DNA of 26,033 nucleotides from contig JARRRD010000076.1 of NCBI GenBank assembly GCA_037381085.1, forward strand, positions 1-26,033. Direction: 5' to 3'. The notes beneath the pieces were generated by a model. That model had not been told where the DNA came from. It did no database searches and was given only the letters and a program-made list of their open reading frames with translations. Origin of the DNA: JARRRD01 sp037381085. Its GTDB lineage: Bacteria > Nitrospirota > Thermodesulfovibrionia > Thermodesulfovibrionales > UBA6898. A program made the position numbers and the translations under genes. Of this stretch, positions 1-8,521 are shown piece by piece; the first letter of the stretch is position 1, and the number at the start of each line of letters is the position of its first letter.

Positions 1-64
1 AGGGAGGAAACCCTTTTTTTCCCACCTCCCTTGGGAGAGAGTGGTTGGGGTGGTATTTACTGAA

Positions 65-98
65 GGATTCCCGACGCGCTTCGCTTGCGAGAATGACA
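65..98. repeat. REP-like imperfect hairpin
   Basis: On the minus strand this reads like a degenerate copy of the common bacterial intergenic repeat that begins TTGTCATTC and ends GGGAATCC. The outer arms ATTCCCG and CGAGAAT pair with one mismatch around a GC-rich centre. It lies upstream of the bamA promoter. No second copy was noticed in the window, so the repeat call rests on resemblance only. Confidence 0.4.
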
Positions 99-165
99 AA
101 TTGCACACGACTTTGACGTGACCGTGATCCGTGCCGTAGACTATTTACTTTTCCCCCTGCCCAAG

Positions 166-174
166 TGCTATACT
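166..174 (+). promoter_or_regulatory. Extended -10 promoter upstream of bamA
   Basis: TGC followed by TATACT gives an extended -10 element about 50 bases ahead of the bamA start. No good -35 lies at 17 bases, which extended -10 promoters tolerate. An alternative is TTGACG at 113-118 with TAGACT at 137-142 (18-base spacer). Either could drive the bamA-lpxI operon. Confidence 0.4.
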
Positions 175-223
175 TATCGAGCTTTTTTTCTTTGGAAATT
201 CTGTCAGCGAACGGGAGCAATGA

Positions 224-2461
224 ATGCGCAGGATAGTTCTATTGTTGGTTTTTGTGGCTTTGACGGGCGGTTTTGCATATGCGCAGGGCCAGCCCGTCAT
301 CACCAAGATCGAGATCCAGGGACTGAAGAGGATAGAAGAAGGGGCCGTAAGATCGAAGATTTCAGAGAAAATCGGTGAGCCCCTGTCCGAGGACAAGATC
401 AGCGATGACATAAAAACAATCTTCAAGATGGGATACTTCGACGATGTCAAGGTCAAGGCCGACCCTTTCGAAGGCGGCATAAAGCTTATTTACGTCCTCC
501 GGGAGAAGCCCACCATAATAAAGGTTGATTTCCAGGGCAACAAGGAATACGGCGACTCCAAGCTGAAGGAAAAAATCACGATAACGCCGGGCTCCATCGC
601 CGACACCGTTCTTATCCAGGACAATGCGGCCAGACTGAGCAAGTTCTATGAAGAGGAAGGATACTGGCTCGCGAACGTAGTGCCTGTCATAAAGAAGATA
701 TCGGAAAATGACGTCACCCTTACATACCAGATCGACGAAGGGCCCAAGATAAAGATCCGCAGGATAATAATAGAGGGCAACAAACATATTTCCTCGTCGA
801 AGATCAAGGGAGTAATGAAAACCTCTACATGGTGGCTTTTTTCCTTTATCACTTCATCCGGATATTACAAGAAGGATGTGATGCAGAAAGATGTGGAGAG
901 GATCAAGGACCTTTACTTCGACCACGGGTACATCAAGGCTGTCGTAGGCGAACCCGAGGTCACGGTCAACAGGAAGGAAAAAAGCATGACCATCAGAATA
1001 AGGGTCTCGGAAGGCGACCAGTACAGGATTTCGTCAGTGGATGTGGCCGGCAACAAGGCTTACAGCGACAAGAAGATCATGTCGATGATAACCGTTCAGC
1101 CCGGTAACGTTTTTGACAAGAGCCTCGTTGAAAAAAACATACAGTCAATATCCAGTCTTTACATGGATAACGGATATGCCCTTGTCTCGGTTACGCCCGA
1201 CCTTGTCCCGGACGAAAAAAACAAGACCGTCCGCGTGACTCTTGCCATCAATGAAGGGGACCTGTATCGGGTAGGCAGGATTGAAATATCGGGGAACACC
1301 AAGACCAGAGACAAGGTCATCAGAAGAGAGATGAGGCTCGACGAGGGCGACATTTTTGACAGTGCGAAAATCAGGAGGAGCTACCAGAGGATAAACAACC
1401 TCAATTACTTCAGCTCCGTCGAGATAATCCCGAAACCCCGATACAAGAAGAAGGTGGTAGACCTGGGCATAAAGGTCAAAGAAAGGTCTACGGACTTCCT
1501 CAGCGTAGGCGGCGGCTACAGTTCCGTCGACAAATTTATCGCCACCGCCGACCTCACCCTGGGCAACCTCTTCGGAAGAGGCCAGTATCTGAAAATAAAA
1601 GGGGAAATCGGGGGAGTGAGTTCACTCTACGAGATTTCATTCAGGGACCCATGGTTCCTCGATAAACCCATATCCCTTTCGACAGGCATTTACAGGAACA
1701 CCAGGCAGTACGTAGAATATGATCAGCGCGCCACCGGCGTCTATTTGAGCCTGGGGAAGAATTTCTCGGAATACTGGAGCGGCAGCATCGGGTATAATTT
1801 CGAGAGGGCCACGATATACAATATCTCCGAAGGAGTGTCACCGATAATACTGGACCAGATAGGGACAAACACAACCAGCAGTATCACCCCTTCCATTGTC
1901 AGGGACAGCCGGGACAATTACCTGGACCCCACAAGGGGTTCGCGAAACGCACTGACCTTCACGTTTGCCGGCCTCGGCGGCACCAATGCATTCGTAAAGG
2001 GCACCGTCGACTCCGCATGGTACTTCCCGGTTGGGCAGACTTCCTTTATGGTGCGAGGCCGTTTCGGATATTCCCACGGCATCTTCGACAAGAAACTGCC
2101 GCTGTACGAAAGGTTTTATGTGGGTGGCATCTACACAGTCAGGGGGCTCGGTTTCGGCGATGCAGGGCCGAAGGATCCGGCTACCGGAGACGCGATAGGA
2201 GGGACGACGGAACTCATTTTCAATACGGAATACGTGTTCCCCATACTGACACAAATGAGATTCAAGGGGGTGGTATTTTTCGACGCCGGGAACTCCTATG
2301 AGGATTTCCAGGACTTCGGAGCTCTGAGATACACAACCGGCGCCGGCATAAGATGGATATCGCCGATGGGCCCGATCAGGGTAGAGTGGGGATATAACCT
2401 GGACAGGAAACCGGGCGAAAGCGCAAGCAAGATTGAATTTGCCTTTGGGAGCTTTTTCTAA
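224..2461 (+). CDS. bamA: Outer membrane protein assembly factor BamA
   Basis: BamA is the Omp85 barrel that folds and inserts other beta-barrel proteins into the outer membrane. The 745-residue product is of normal length. A signal peptide (residues 1-20, ending AYA) is followed by five POTRA domains between about residues 24 and 420, each with the strand-turn pattern around an I.GN or V.GN motif, and then a C-terminal barrel. The barrel has the conserved loop-6 VRG motif (TVRGLGFGD) and ends in phenylalanine, the usual beta-signal. Two ATGs lie four bases apart (220 and 224), but only 224 is in frame, with GGGAG just upstream. It is the first gene of an operon and is followed after 21 bases by skp, the usual arrangement. 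Confidence 0.97.
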   Translation: MRRIVLLLVFVALTGGFAYAQGQPVITKIEIQGLKRIEEGAVRSKISEKIGEPLSEDKISDDIKTIFKMGYFDDVKVKADPFEGGIKLIYVLREKPTIIKVDFQGNKEYGDSKLKEKITITPGSIADTVLIQDNAARLSKFYEEEGYWLANVVPVIKKISENDVTLTYQIDEGPKIKIRRIIIEGNKHISSSKIKGVMKTSTWWLFSFITSSGYYKKDVMQKDVERIKDLYFDHGYIKAVVGEPEVTVNRKEKSMTIRIRVSEGDQYRISSVDVAGNKAYSDKKIMSMITVQPGNVFDKSLVEKNIQSISSLYMDNGYALVSVTPDLVPDEKNKTVRVTLAINEGDLYRVGRIEISGNTKTRDKVIRREMRLDEGDIFDSAKIRRSYQRINNLNYFSSVEIIPKPRYKKKVVDLGIKVKERSTDFLSVGGGYSSVDKFIATADLTLGNLFGRGQYLKIKGEIGGVSSLYEISFRDPWFLDKPISLSTGIYRNTRQYVEYDQRATGVYLSLGKNFSEYWSGSIGYNFERATIYNISEGVSPIILDQIGTNTTSSITPSIVRDSRDNYLDPTRGSRNALTFTFAGLGGTNAFVKGTVDSAWYFPVGQTSFMVRGRFGYSHGIFDKKLPLYERFYVGGIYTVRGLGFGDAGPKDPATGDAIGGTTELIFNTEYVFPILTQMRFKGVVFFDAGNSYEDFQDFGALRYTTGAGIRWISPMGPIRVEWGYNLDRKPGESASKIEFAFGSFF

Positions 2462-2482
2462 ACCATTTATAGGAGAAGGAAT

Positions 2483-3013
2483 ATGAAGAAAGTATTGTTG
2501 CTCGTTGTAATCTTCGGTCTGGTGGCAGGCAGGTACGCTTATGCGGAAACCAATGTAAAAATAGGCGTCGTCGACCTCATGAAGGCACTGAACGAGTCCG
2601 ATGCAGGCAAGAAAGCAAAGGCTGAACTTGAATCCGTCATCAAGTCGAAGCAGGCGGTCATAAATGAAAAAGGCAAGGCGATAGAAAAATTGAAGGCGGA
2701 ACTCGACAAGCAATCCTCCGTGCTTTCGCCCGACGCAAAAAAATCAAAGCAGGACAATCTGGACAGGATGATGAGAGATTATCAGAGGATGGTTTCAGAC
2801 TCCCAGAGCGACGTAAAACAAAAGGAATCGGACCTTACCGACGGGATACTGAAAGGATTGAGGACAGTCATCAAGAAGATCGGGCAGAAGGAAGGCTATA
2901 CCATAATCATCGAAGATGCGGAAGGCATAGTCCTTTATTCAAAAAAGAATCTCGACCTGACCGATGAAGTGATCAAGCAGTACAACGCATCTCATTCAAA
3001 GTCGGACAAGTAA
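2483..3013 (+). CDS. skp: Periplasmic chaperone Skp/OmpH family
   Basis: Skp-type periplasmic chaperone that holds unfolded outer membrane proteins on their way to BamA. The 176-residue product has a signal peptide of about 21 residues ending AYA, then a beta-strand with the family pattern (KIGVVDLMKAL), and a long charged, lysine- and glutamate-rich alpha-helical section from about residue 40 to 130 that would form the coiled-coil tentacles. A C-terminal strand pair (YTIIIEDAEGIVLYS) closes the body. AGGAG sits at good spacing before the ATG. Its place between bamA and lpxD is the classic one. Sequence conservation in this family is low, so the call rests on architecture and context. Confidence 0.92.
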   Translation: MKKVLLLVVIFGLVAGRYAYAETNVKIGVVDLMKALNESDAGKKAKAELESVIKSKQAVINEKGKAIEKLKAELDKQSSVLSPDAKKSKQDNLDRMMRDYQRMVSDSQSDVKQKESDLTDGILKGLRTVIKKIGQKEGYTIIIEDAEGIVLYSKKNLDLTDEVIKQYNASHSKSDK

Positions 3014-3102
3014 CACACGTTCGACCGGAGATTTGTGTGCCGCCCTCTTCAGGAAGGGGCTCTTTTGCGTCTCTGGAGATTACGTTAGGATACACTCATT
3101 CG

Positions 3103-4140
3103 ATGAAACTGAGAGAATTTTCCGAACTTGTGGAAGGAACGGTAATAGGTGACCCCGACATCGAGATTACGGGTGCTTCGGGTGTTCAGAGTGCAGGCAT
3201 AGGAGACATTACCTTCGTTACTTCGGCAAAATTCATGAAATTGCTCCAAGGGAGCCTGGCCTCCTGTGTGATTGTGAAGGAGCCTTTGGAGGGTCTCGCA
3301 GTCAGCCAGCTTCAGGTCAGCAATCCCTACTACGCATTCGCGAAGGCATTGGAGCTTTTCTATCCCGCTCCGGCCCTGGAGCCGGGCCTGAGCGAGAGGG
3401 CCGCAGTTTCCGCGAAGGCGGCGATAGGGAAGGACGTCACGGTCTTCCCGATGGCGTACATCGGCGACAATGCCTCTATAGGGGACGGAACGGTAATCTA
3501 TCCGGGCGTCTTCGTAGGAAACAACACCACGCTGGGGAGAGGTTGCGTTATCCATCCAAATGTAACGATCAGAGAAAATGTGCGTATCGGCGACCGGGTT
3601 GTCGTACATTCCGGCTCAGTCATAGGATCGGACGGGTTCGGCTACGTTTTCGAAAAAGGTATCCACTACAAGATACCCCAGGTAGGCGGAGTGATAGTCG
3701 AAGATGATGTCGAAATAGGCTCCAATGTGTCAATCGACCGTGCGACCACAGGCGATACCGTTATCGGGAAAGGGTCAAAGATCGACAACCTGGTGCAGAT
3801 AGCTCACAACGTCAGGATCGGAAAAAACTCACTCATCATAGCGCAGGTAGGTATCGGCGGCAGCAGCGAGACAGGCGACTTTGTAACGCTCGCAGGCCAG
3901 GTGGGAATCGCCGACCACAGTTCGCTGGAATCGGGCACGATCATCGGCGCCCAGTCGGGGCTCACCGGCCATTACAAGAAAGGCATATATTCCGGATCGC
4001 CGGCCATTGCCCACCGGAACTGGCTGAAATCTCAAACCTTGTTCGCAAAGCTGCCTGAAATGAACAGAAGGATAAAGGAACTTGAAAACAAACTGGAAGA
4101 ACTGGAAAAGGGGGAACCGAAGAATGTTGACGATCAATGA
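3103..4140 (+). CDS. lpxD: UDP-3-O-(3-hydroxyacyl)glucosamine N-acyltransferase LpxD
   Basis: LpxD catalyses the third step of lipid A synthesis, adding a hydroxyacyl chain from acyl carrier protein to the amino group of UDP-3-O-acylglucosamine. The 345-residue product has the N-terminal uridine-binding domain (about residues 1-95), a left-handed beta helix built of hexapeptide repeats (about 100-310), and a charged C-terminal helix. The catalytic histidine lies in the conserved IAHNVRIG stretch. The ATG at 3103 gives MKLREFSEL, the normal family N-terminus; an in-frame GTG at 3037 would add 22 unconserved residues and was rejected. The 3' end overlaps fabZ by 17 bases, suggesting translational coupling. 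Confidence 0.96.
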   Translation: MKLREFSELVEGTVIGDPDIEITGASGVQSAGIGDITFVTSAKFMKLLQGSLASCVIVKEPLEGLAVSQLQVSNPYYAFAKALELFYPAPALEPGLSERAAVSAKAAIGKDVTVFPMAYIGDNASIGDGTVIYPGVFVGNNTTLGRGCVIHPNVTIRENVRIGDRVVVHSGSVIGSDGFGYVFEKGIHYKIPQVGGVIVEDDVEIGSNVSIDRATTGDTVIGKGSKIDNLVQIAHNVRIGKNSLIIAQVGIGGSSETGDFVTLAGQVGIADHSSLESGTIIGAQSGLTGHYKKGIYSGSPAIAHRNWLKSQTLFAKLPEMNRRIKELENKLEELEKGEPKNVDDQ

Positions 4141-4555
4141 CATCATGAAGAATCTGCCGCATCGGTACCCGTTCCTGCTGGTCGACAGGATTGTTGAGCT
4201 GGAGCCGGGAGTGCGCGCAACGGGAATAAAAAACGTTACGATCAACGAGCCCTTTTTCCAGGGACATTTTCCGGACCAGCCGATTATGCCCGGGGTCCTC
4301 ATAATTGAGGCCATGGCGCAGGTTGCCGGAGTAATGGCCTTTCGTTCAGGAGTGGAAGGCAAGTCCGTCTACTTCATGAGCATCGATAATGCCAAGTTCA
4401 GGCGTCCCGTGGTACCGGGTGATCAGATAATAATGGAAATCAAGGTACTGAAACAGAGGGGCAATGTATGGAAATTCTCCGGCGTTGCAACAGTTGACGA
4501 GAAACCGGTATCGGAAGCGGAGTTCACGGCCATGGTCACGGACAGGGAGATCTGA
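4124..4555 (+). CDS. fabZ: 3-hydroxyacyl-ACP dehydratase FabZ
   Basis: FabZ dehydrates 3-hydroxyacyl-ACP in fatty acid elongation and competes with LpxA and LpxD for hydroxyacyl-ACP, which explains its usual place between them. The 143-residue hot-dog-fold protein starts MLTINDIMKNLPHRYPFLL, the standard family N-terminus. The catalytic histidine is in QGHFPDQPIMPG (His48), and the paired glutamate is at about residue 62 in IIEAMAQ. The start lies inside the end of lpxD, with GGGG/GAA purines upstream. Longer in-frame starts would only translate the lpxD tail in another frame. lpxA starts four bases after its stop. Confidence 0.97.
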   Translation: MLTINDIMKNLPHRYPFLLVDRIVELEPGVRATGIKNVTINEPFFQGHFPDQPIMPGVLIIEAMAQVAGVMAFRSGVEGKSVYFMSIDNAKFRRPVVPGDQIIMEIKVLKQRGNVWKFSGVATVDEKPVSEAEFTAMVTDREI

Positions 4556-4559
4556 CGGA

Positions 4560-5339
4560 ATGAAGACGAAAATTCACAATACCGCGATAGTCGACCCCTC
4601 TGCGGAACTGGATAACGATGTTGAAATCGGCCCCTTCTGCATAATACACAAGGGCGTAAGAATGGAGAGGGGCTCGCGGCTTGTGTCCCATGTTGTCGTG
4701 GAAGGGGATACACAGATAGGGGAAGGCTGTACGATACACCCTTTTTCGAGCATAGGGTTTCCGCCGCAGGACCTGAAATACAAGGGTGAAAACACCCGTC
4801 TCGTCATAGGGCGGGGCAATATTGTCAGGGAATACGCCACCATTCACAGGGCATCCGTGGGAGGTGACGGCGTGACGGTCATAGGCGATAACAATTTCTT
4901 CATGGCCTATGTGCATATCGCCCACGACTGCAAGATAGGGAGCAATGTAATAATGGCGAATGCGGCCACCCTGGCGGGCCACGTGCTCGTCGAGGATTAC
5001 GCGGTAATAGGAGGGTTGGTGGCAGTACATCAATTTACGAGGATTGGAATGTATGCCATGGTCGGCGGTTTCAGCGGCATAGGACAGGATATCCCCCCTT
5101 TTATGGTCGCGTCCGGTGCCCGCGCCAAGCTCTTCGGACCGAATACTATAGGACTGAAGAGACACGGCTTCTCCGACGCCTCGGTAAACGCAATAAAGAA
5201 GGCTTACAAGATCCTCTTCAGGGAGAAACGCACTCTGCGGGACGCCCTGAAAAAAATCCAGGACGACGTTCCCTTCACCGATGAAATCAGACACCTCATC
5301 GAATTCATAGAAAAAAACAAGCGCGGAATCTGCCGTTGA
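4560..5339 (+). CDS. lpxA: UDP-N-acetylglucosamine acyltransferase LpxA
   Basis: LpxA performs the first, reversible step of lipid A synthesis, O-acylation of UDP-GlcNAc. The 259-residue product is close to the usual length. It starts MKTKIHNTAIVDPSAEL, typical for the family, and continues as a hexapeptide-repeat beta helix to about residue 185. The catalytic histidine is in YVHIAHDCKIG, and the IG..A.VGG.SGI section and the GPNTIGLKR junction with the helical C-terminal domain are conserved. GGGAGA precedes the start at good distance. Its TGA overlaps the TTG start of lpxI. LpxC, the committed second step, is not in the window. Confidence 0.97.
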   Translation: MKTKIHNTAIVDPSAELDNDVEIGPFCIIHKGVRMERGSRLVSHVVVEGDTQIGEGCTIHPFSSIGFPPQDLKYKGENTRLVIGRGNIVREYATIHRASVGGDGVTVIGDNNFFMAYVHIAHDCKIGSNVIMANAATLAGHVLVEDYAVIGGLVAVHQFTRIGMYAMVGGFSGIGQDIPPFMVASGARAKLFGPNTIGLKRHGFSDASVNAIKKAYKILFREKRTLRDALKKIQDDVPFTDEIRHLIEFIEKNKRGICR

Positions 5340-6160
5340 CAACCGTGAAGAAGCTGGGGCTTATCGCGGGGAGCGGCGAATTGCCGATGGCAATCGCCAC
5401 CGAGGCCCGCGCCAGGGGATACACTATTATCGCCGTGGGACTTGACCCTCTTGCCGAAAAGGCGCTTGAGACAGCCGCCGACGAAGTAAAATGGGTGAAT
5501 GTGGGAAAACTGGGGACGATCATCGATACTCTCACGAAGGCGGGCATTAAGGAAGCAGTGATGGCCGGCAAGGTCCCGAAGTCTTTACTTTACAGGAGCA
5601 AGATAACACCGGACCTGAGGGCCGTCAAGGTGCTCTTCTCCCTCAAAGACAGAAGCGATGATTCCATCATGCTGGCCATCACACGGGAGCTGGAAAAAGA
5701 CGGCATCAAACTCCTGAGCACGACCGATTTCAGTTCGCGTCTTTTGACGCCCGAGGGCGTCCTGACCAGGCTGTCCCCTTCAAAGGAGGAGTGGCGGGAC
5801 ATTACTTTCGGCTGGAAGATAGCCAAACAGATCGGAAGGCTCGACATCGGACAGACAGTGGTTGTAAAAGATAAGGCTGTAATGGCCGTTGAAGCGATAG
5901 AAGGAACTGATGAGGCCATAAGGAGGGGAGGCAAGCTGGCGGGCGACGGGGCCGTTGTGGTCAAAGTTAGCAAGCCTCAGCAGGACATGCGTTTCGACGT
6001 GCCCGTGACGGGCCTGGACACCCTCAGGGCCATGACCTCAGTCCGCGCCAGAGTGCTTGCCGTCGAGGCTGAACACAGCATCCTGCTGGACAGGGAGAAA
6101 ATGGTCGCCGAGGCGGACGGCGCCGGGATATCCGTAGTGGGTTACCGCCCGGGGGCATAA
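5336..6160 (+). CDS. lpxI: UDP-2,3-diacylglucosamine hydrolase LpxI (DUF1009)
   Basis: LpxI hydrolyses UDP-2,3-diacylglucosamine to lipid X and replaces the unrelated LpxH in many non-gammaproteobacterial lineages. The 274-residue product has the family N-terminus KLGLIAGSGELP, a G.LGTI segment (VGKLGTII), the middle motif AGKVPKSLLY, and the C-terminal DUF1009 part with AVEAIEGTDEAI and RFDVPVTGLDTL. The TTG at 5336 overlaps the lpxA stop; a GTG at 5345 is an equally possible start and would shorten the protein by three residues. In many genomes lpxB follows; here the operon ends and a new promoter begins 53 bases later. Confidence 0.94.
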   Translation: MTTVKKLGLIAGSGELPMAIATEARARGYTIIAVGLDPLAEKALETAADEVKWVNVGKLGTIIDTLTKAGIKEAVMAGKVPKSLLYRSKITPDLRAVKVLFSLKDRSDDSIMLAITRELEKDGIKLLSTTDFSSRLLTPEGVLTRLSPSKEEWRDITFGWKIAKQIGRLDIGQTVVVKDKAVMAVEAIEGTDEAIRRGGKLAGDGAVVVKVSKPQQDMRFDVPVTGLDTLRAMTSVRARVLAVEAEHSILLDREKMVAEADGAGISVVGYRPGA

Positions 6161-6212
6161 TTTTCAGCTAGAGCTTTCAACGCTGCCTTACCCAGGCGGT
6201 AAATTCTCTGTC

Positions 6213-6241
6213 TTGACAAAAAAGACGTATTCTCCTAATAT
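6213..6241 (+). promoter_or_regulatory. Near-consensus sigma-70 promoter of cytochrome operon
   Basis: TTGACA at 6213-6218 and TAATAT at 6236-6241 are separated by exactly 17 bases. The expected transcript starts near 6248 and has an AT-rich leader of about 50 bases. A weak hairpin (CTGCCT and AGGCGG arms, 6183-6199) just upstream could end lpxI transcription, although it lacks a clear U tract. Confidence 0.7.
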
Positions 6242-6300
6242 TCATTTGTAAAGATTTTTTATAAATATAAGTTTAGGTCTTTTTATAATGTGAGGTGCCC

Positions 6301-7230
6301 ATGAGATACAAACGGGTCGTATTTTTTACCGCACCTTTGCTGTTCCTCTTATTTTGTGTCGCTCAGTCCGCCTCTCCACAGGAACCGGCAAAATGTCTAG
6401 TCTGTCACAGTGCCATGAAAGGGAGACTGCAAAGCCCCGCAGGGCCGCTTGTCAATCTGCATGTCAACCCGGAGAAATTTCACTCCTCGGTTCACGGAAG
6501 CCTCTCCTGCACGAGCTGTCACCTGAAATTCACTGACAACCCGCATGTCTCCCCCGGGGCAGAAGTTCCCGCCGATGTCGGAAAGATCGCGTCGGAGATC
6601 TCTGCGAAATACCCTGTGGATGCAGTCGCTGCAGCCGCGTGCAGCCAGTGTCATCCCGACATTTACCAGAAAGTGCTCCAAAGCGTGCACGGGCAGAATA
6701 TCGTGGCAAAACACCGGACGGACGGCGCATTCTGCCTTGACTGCCACGGGTCTCCGCACTATATAGTCCCTGTGAAGGATCCAGCATCCCCGGTAAGCCG
6801 CGAAAATATGGTTGAAACGTGTGGCAGTTGTCACGGAAACAAGGCAATGATGGGAAAATACGGCATCAACGAAGATGTCATGGGGAGTTTTGAAGAGAGC
6901 TTCCACGGGAGGAAGCTTGCCCTGGGCGATACGAGAGCACCGGTATGTTCAAGCTGCCACGGCGCCCACAATGTACAACCCGTCACAAACCCCGCATCGC
7001 CCGTCTTCGGCAAGAACAAACTGAAGACGTGCGGGCAGTGCCACAAAGGGGCTAATGAGAAGTTCATCCCGGCCTTCACACACAAAGTGCCGGGACCGAT
7101 TCCTCACTATGTGGAAAAAGCCCTGATCATCCTGCTGCTCAGCGTGTTTACGTTTATCGTGGCCCATGTTCTGCTTGAGGCTTTCTCCGATATCAGAGAT
7201 GCCATTTTCAGAAGAGGGAGGGAAAAATAA
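6301..7230 (+). CDS. Heptaheme c-type cytochrome with C-terminal membrane anchor
   Basis: Multiheme cytochrome expected on the periplasmic face of the inner membrane. The 309-residue product has a signal peptide (about residues 1-24), seven CXXCH heme sites starting at residues 32, 70, 114, 145, 174, 216 and 244, and one transmembrane helix at about 273-295 followed by a short basic tail. Many additional histidines could be distal heme ligands. It overlaps the cytochrome b gene by one base, so the two probably form one complex. A seven-heme, membrane-anchored subunit beside a cytochrome b recalls the CbcBA quinone oxidoreductase of Geobacter; this is family-level inference. ATG 6301 is chosen because GAGGTG precedes it closely; an in-frame GTG lies at 6295. 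Confidence 0.9.
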   Translation: MRYKRVVFFTAPLLFLLFCVAQSASPQEPAKCLVCHSAMKGRLQSPAGPLVNLHVNPEKFHSSVHGSLSCTSCHLKFTDNPHVSPGAEVPADVGKIASEISAKYPVDAVAAAACSQCHPDIYQKVLQSVHGQNIVAKHRTDGAFCLDCHGSPHYIVPVKDPASPVSRENMVETCGSCHGNKAMMGKYGINEDVMGSFEESFHGRKLALGDTRAPVCSSCHGAHNVQPVTNPASPVFGKNKLKTCGQCHKGANEKFIPAFTHKVPGPIPHYVEKALIILLLSVFTFIVAHVLLEAFSDIRDAIFRRGREK

Positions 7231-7979
7231 TGAGCCAGACTGCCGCAGCAAGAGAAATTCCTGAAGAGGTCGAAAGATTCAACATTATTTTCAGAATACA
7301 GCATATTATCATGTTCACGACTTTTCTTGTGTTGTGTTTCACCGGCTGGGGGCTGAAATATGCCTATGCCCCCGCCGGAGTATCGAGCAAACTGATCCGG
7401 TTCTGGGGAGGTCCCGAAAGCGCCGGGCTCATACACAGGATCGCCGGGGTCACGATGCTTCTCGACTTCGTCTGGCATGTGCTCTATCTGGGTTACCTTT
7501 TCGCAAGAAAGCGGATGACCATCAGGATGAAGACGACCGTCATCCCTCTGCCGAAAGACGTTTTGGATGTGGTGAAAAACTTCATGTATTTCCTCGGCCT
7601 CTCCAGGGAGAAGCCGAAATTCGCCAAGTATAGCTACGCCCAGAAGTTCGACTACTGGGCCGTCTTCTGGGGCATGTTCATAATAGGTCTTTCGGGGTTC
7701 TCCCTCGCCTTCCCAATGGTCGTATCCTACGTTATCCCCCAGTCGGCGTCCCACTGGATATGGCGAGTCATCTCTACCATGCATAGTGATGAAGCGCTGC
7801 TTGCGATCGTGTTCATACTCTTCTGGCATTTTTATAACGAACATCTCAAGCCGGAAACCTTTCCCATGAGCTGGCTATGGATCACCGGGAAGATATCGAC
7901 GGAGAAACTGAAGCACCACCATCCCCTCGAATACGAAATACTTTTCCCCGAGGCGGCAAAAAAAGACGAGAAAGAATAA
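7230..7979 (+). CDS. Cytochrome b (FdnI/HydC-like) subunit
   Basis: Integral membrane b-type cytochrome that probably exchanges electrons between quinone and the neighbouring heptaheme protein. The 249-residue product has about four hydrophobic helices (near residues 26-45, 68-92, 141-167 and 186-204). Candidate heme b ligands lie at His25 (RIQHII), His69 (LIHRIAG), His83 (VWHVLY), His185 and His200 (LFWHFYNEH). The pattern matches the formate dehydrogenase gamma/thiosulfate reductase cytochrome b family. The cytosolic loop around residues 93-140 is charged. The ATG overlaps the preceding stop (TAATG) and has GAGGGAGGG upstream. It forms an operon with the flanking cytochrome genes. Confidence 0.9.
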   Translation: MSQTAAAREIPEEVERFNIIFRIQHIIMFTTFLVLCFTGWGLKYAYAPAGVSSKLIRFWGGPESAGLIHRIAGVTMLLDFVWHVLYLGYLFARKRMTIRMKTTVIPLPKDVLDVVKNFMYFLGLSREKPKFAKYSYAQKFDYWAVFWGMFIIGLSGFSLAFPMVVSYVIPQSASHWIWRVISTMHSDEALLAIVFILFWHFYNEHLKPETFPMSWLWITGKISTEKLKHHHPLEYEILFPEAAKKDEKE

Positions 7980-7990
7980 GGGAGGGACCG

Positions 7991-8521
7991 ATGACGAGGA
8001 TACTTTCGATTCTGGTCATGGTTGTCATGCTCTCTTCCTGCAAGGCGGGCACACAGGCCGGTGAGAAGAAAGCGGAACCGCGGGAGAAGGCCCCTGTAAT
8101 AACATCACTGAAAGACTCGGGACTTCCCTGTTTTTCCTGTCACTCCTACGAAAAGTTTGCGGCAGATAAACCGGGGCAATTTTCGCATGTAAAGCATATC
8201 GGCTTCGGGGTCCACTGCAACCAGTGTCATATCATCATGGCCCACGAAAAAATCGAGCTTAACAAGGATACCTGCAACAACTGTCACAATCTGAAAAAGG
8301 ATCTCACTTATCCTTCCGCCGGCATGAAGCCGGCGGTCTTCAGCCACAGCGTGCATACGGCGATGTTCGCATGCGGATCCTGTCACACCGGGATCTTCAA
8401 ATACAGGAAGGGCGGTTCAGGGATCAGGATGGATGATATTTACAAGGGGAAGTTCTGCGGCAAGTGCCACAACGGGCAAACGGCCTTTCCCTCCACTGAC
8501 TGTCAGAAATGTCACAAATAG
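7991..8521 (+). CDS. Hexaheme c-type cytochrome lipoprotein
   Basis: Probable lipid-anchored electron carrier. The 176-residue product starts with a lipoprotein signal ending LSSC (Cys17). It then has six CXXCH sites at residues 47, 76, 95, 128, 156 and 171, with histidine pairs such as FSHVKH and FSHSVH that resemble the c7-type triheme modules used in bacterial nanowire cytochromes. GGAGGG lies just before the ATG. An upstream in-frame extension of 38 residues would only retranslate the end of the cytochrome b gene and was rejected. As third gene of the operon it could take electrons from the heptaheme subunit toward the outer membrane; whether it faces the periplasm or the outside cannot be told. 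Confidence 0.9.
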   Translation: MTRILSILVMVVMLSSCKAGTQAGEKKAEPREKAPVITSLKDSGLPCFSCHSYEKFAADKPGQFSHVKHIGFGVHCNQCHIIMAHEKIELNKDTCNNCHNLKKDLTYPSAGMKPAVFSHSVHTAMFACGSCHTGIFKYRKGGSGIRMDDIYKGKFCGKCHNGQTAFPSTDCQKCHK

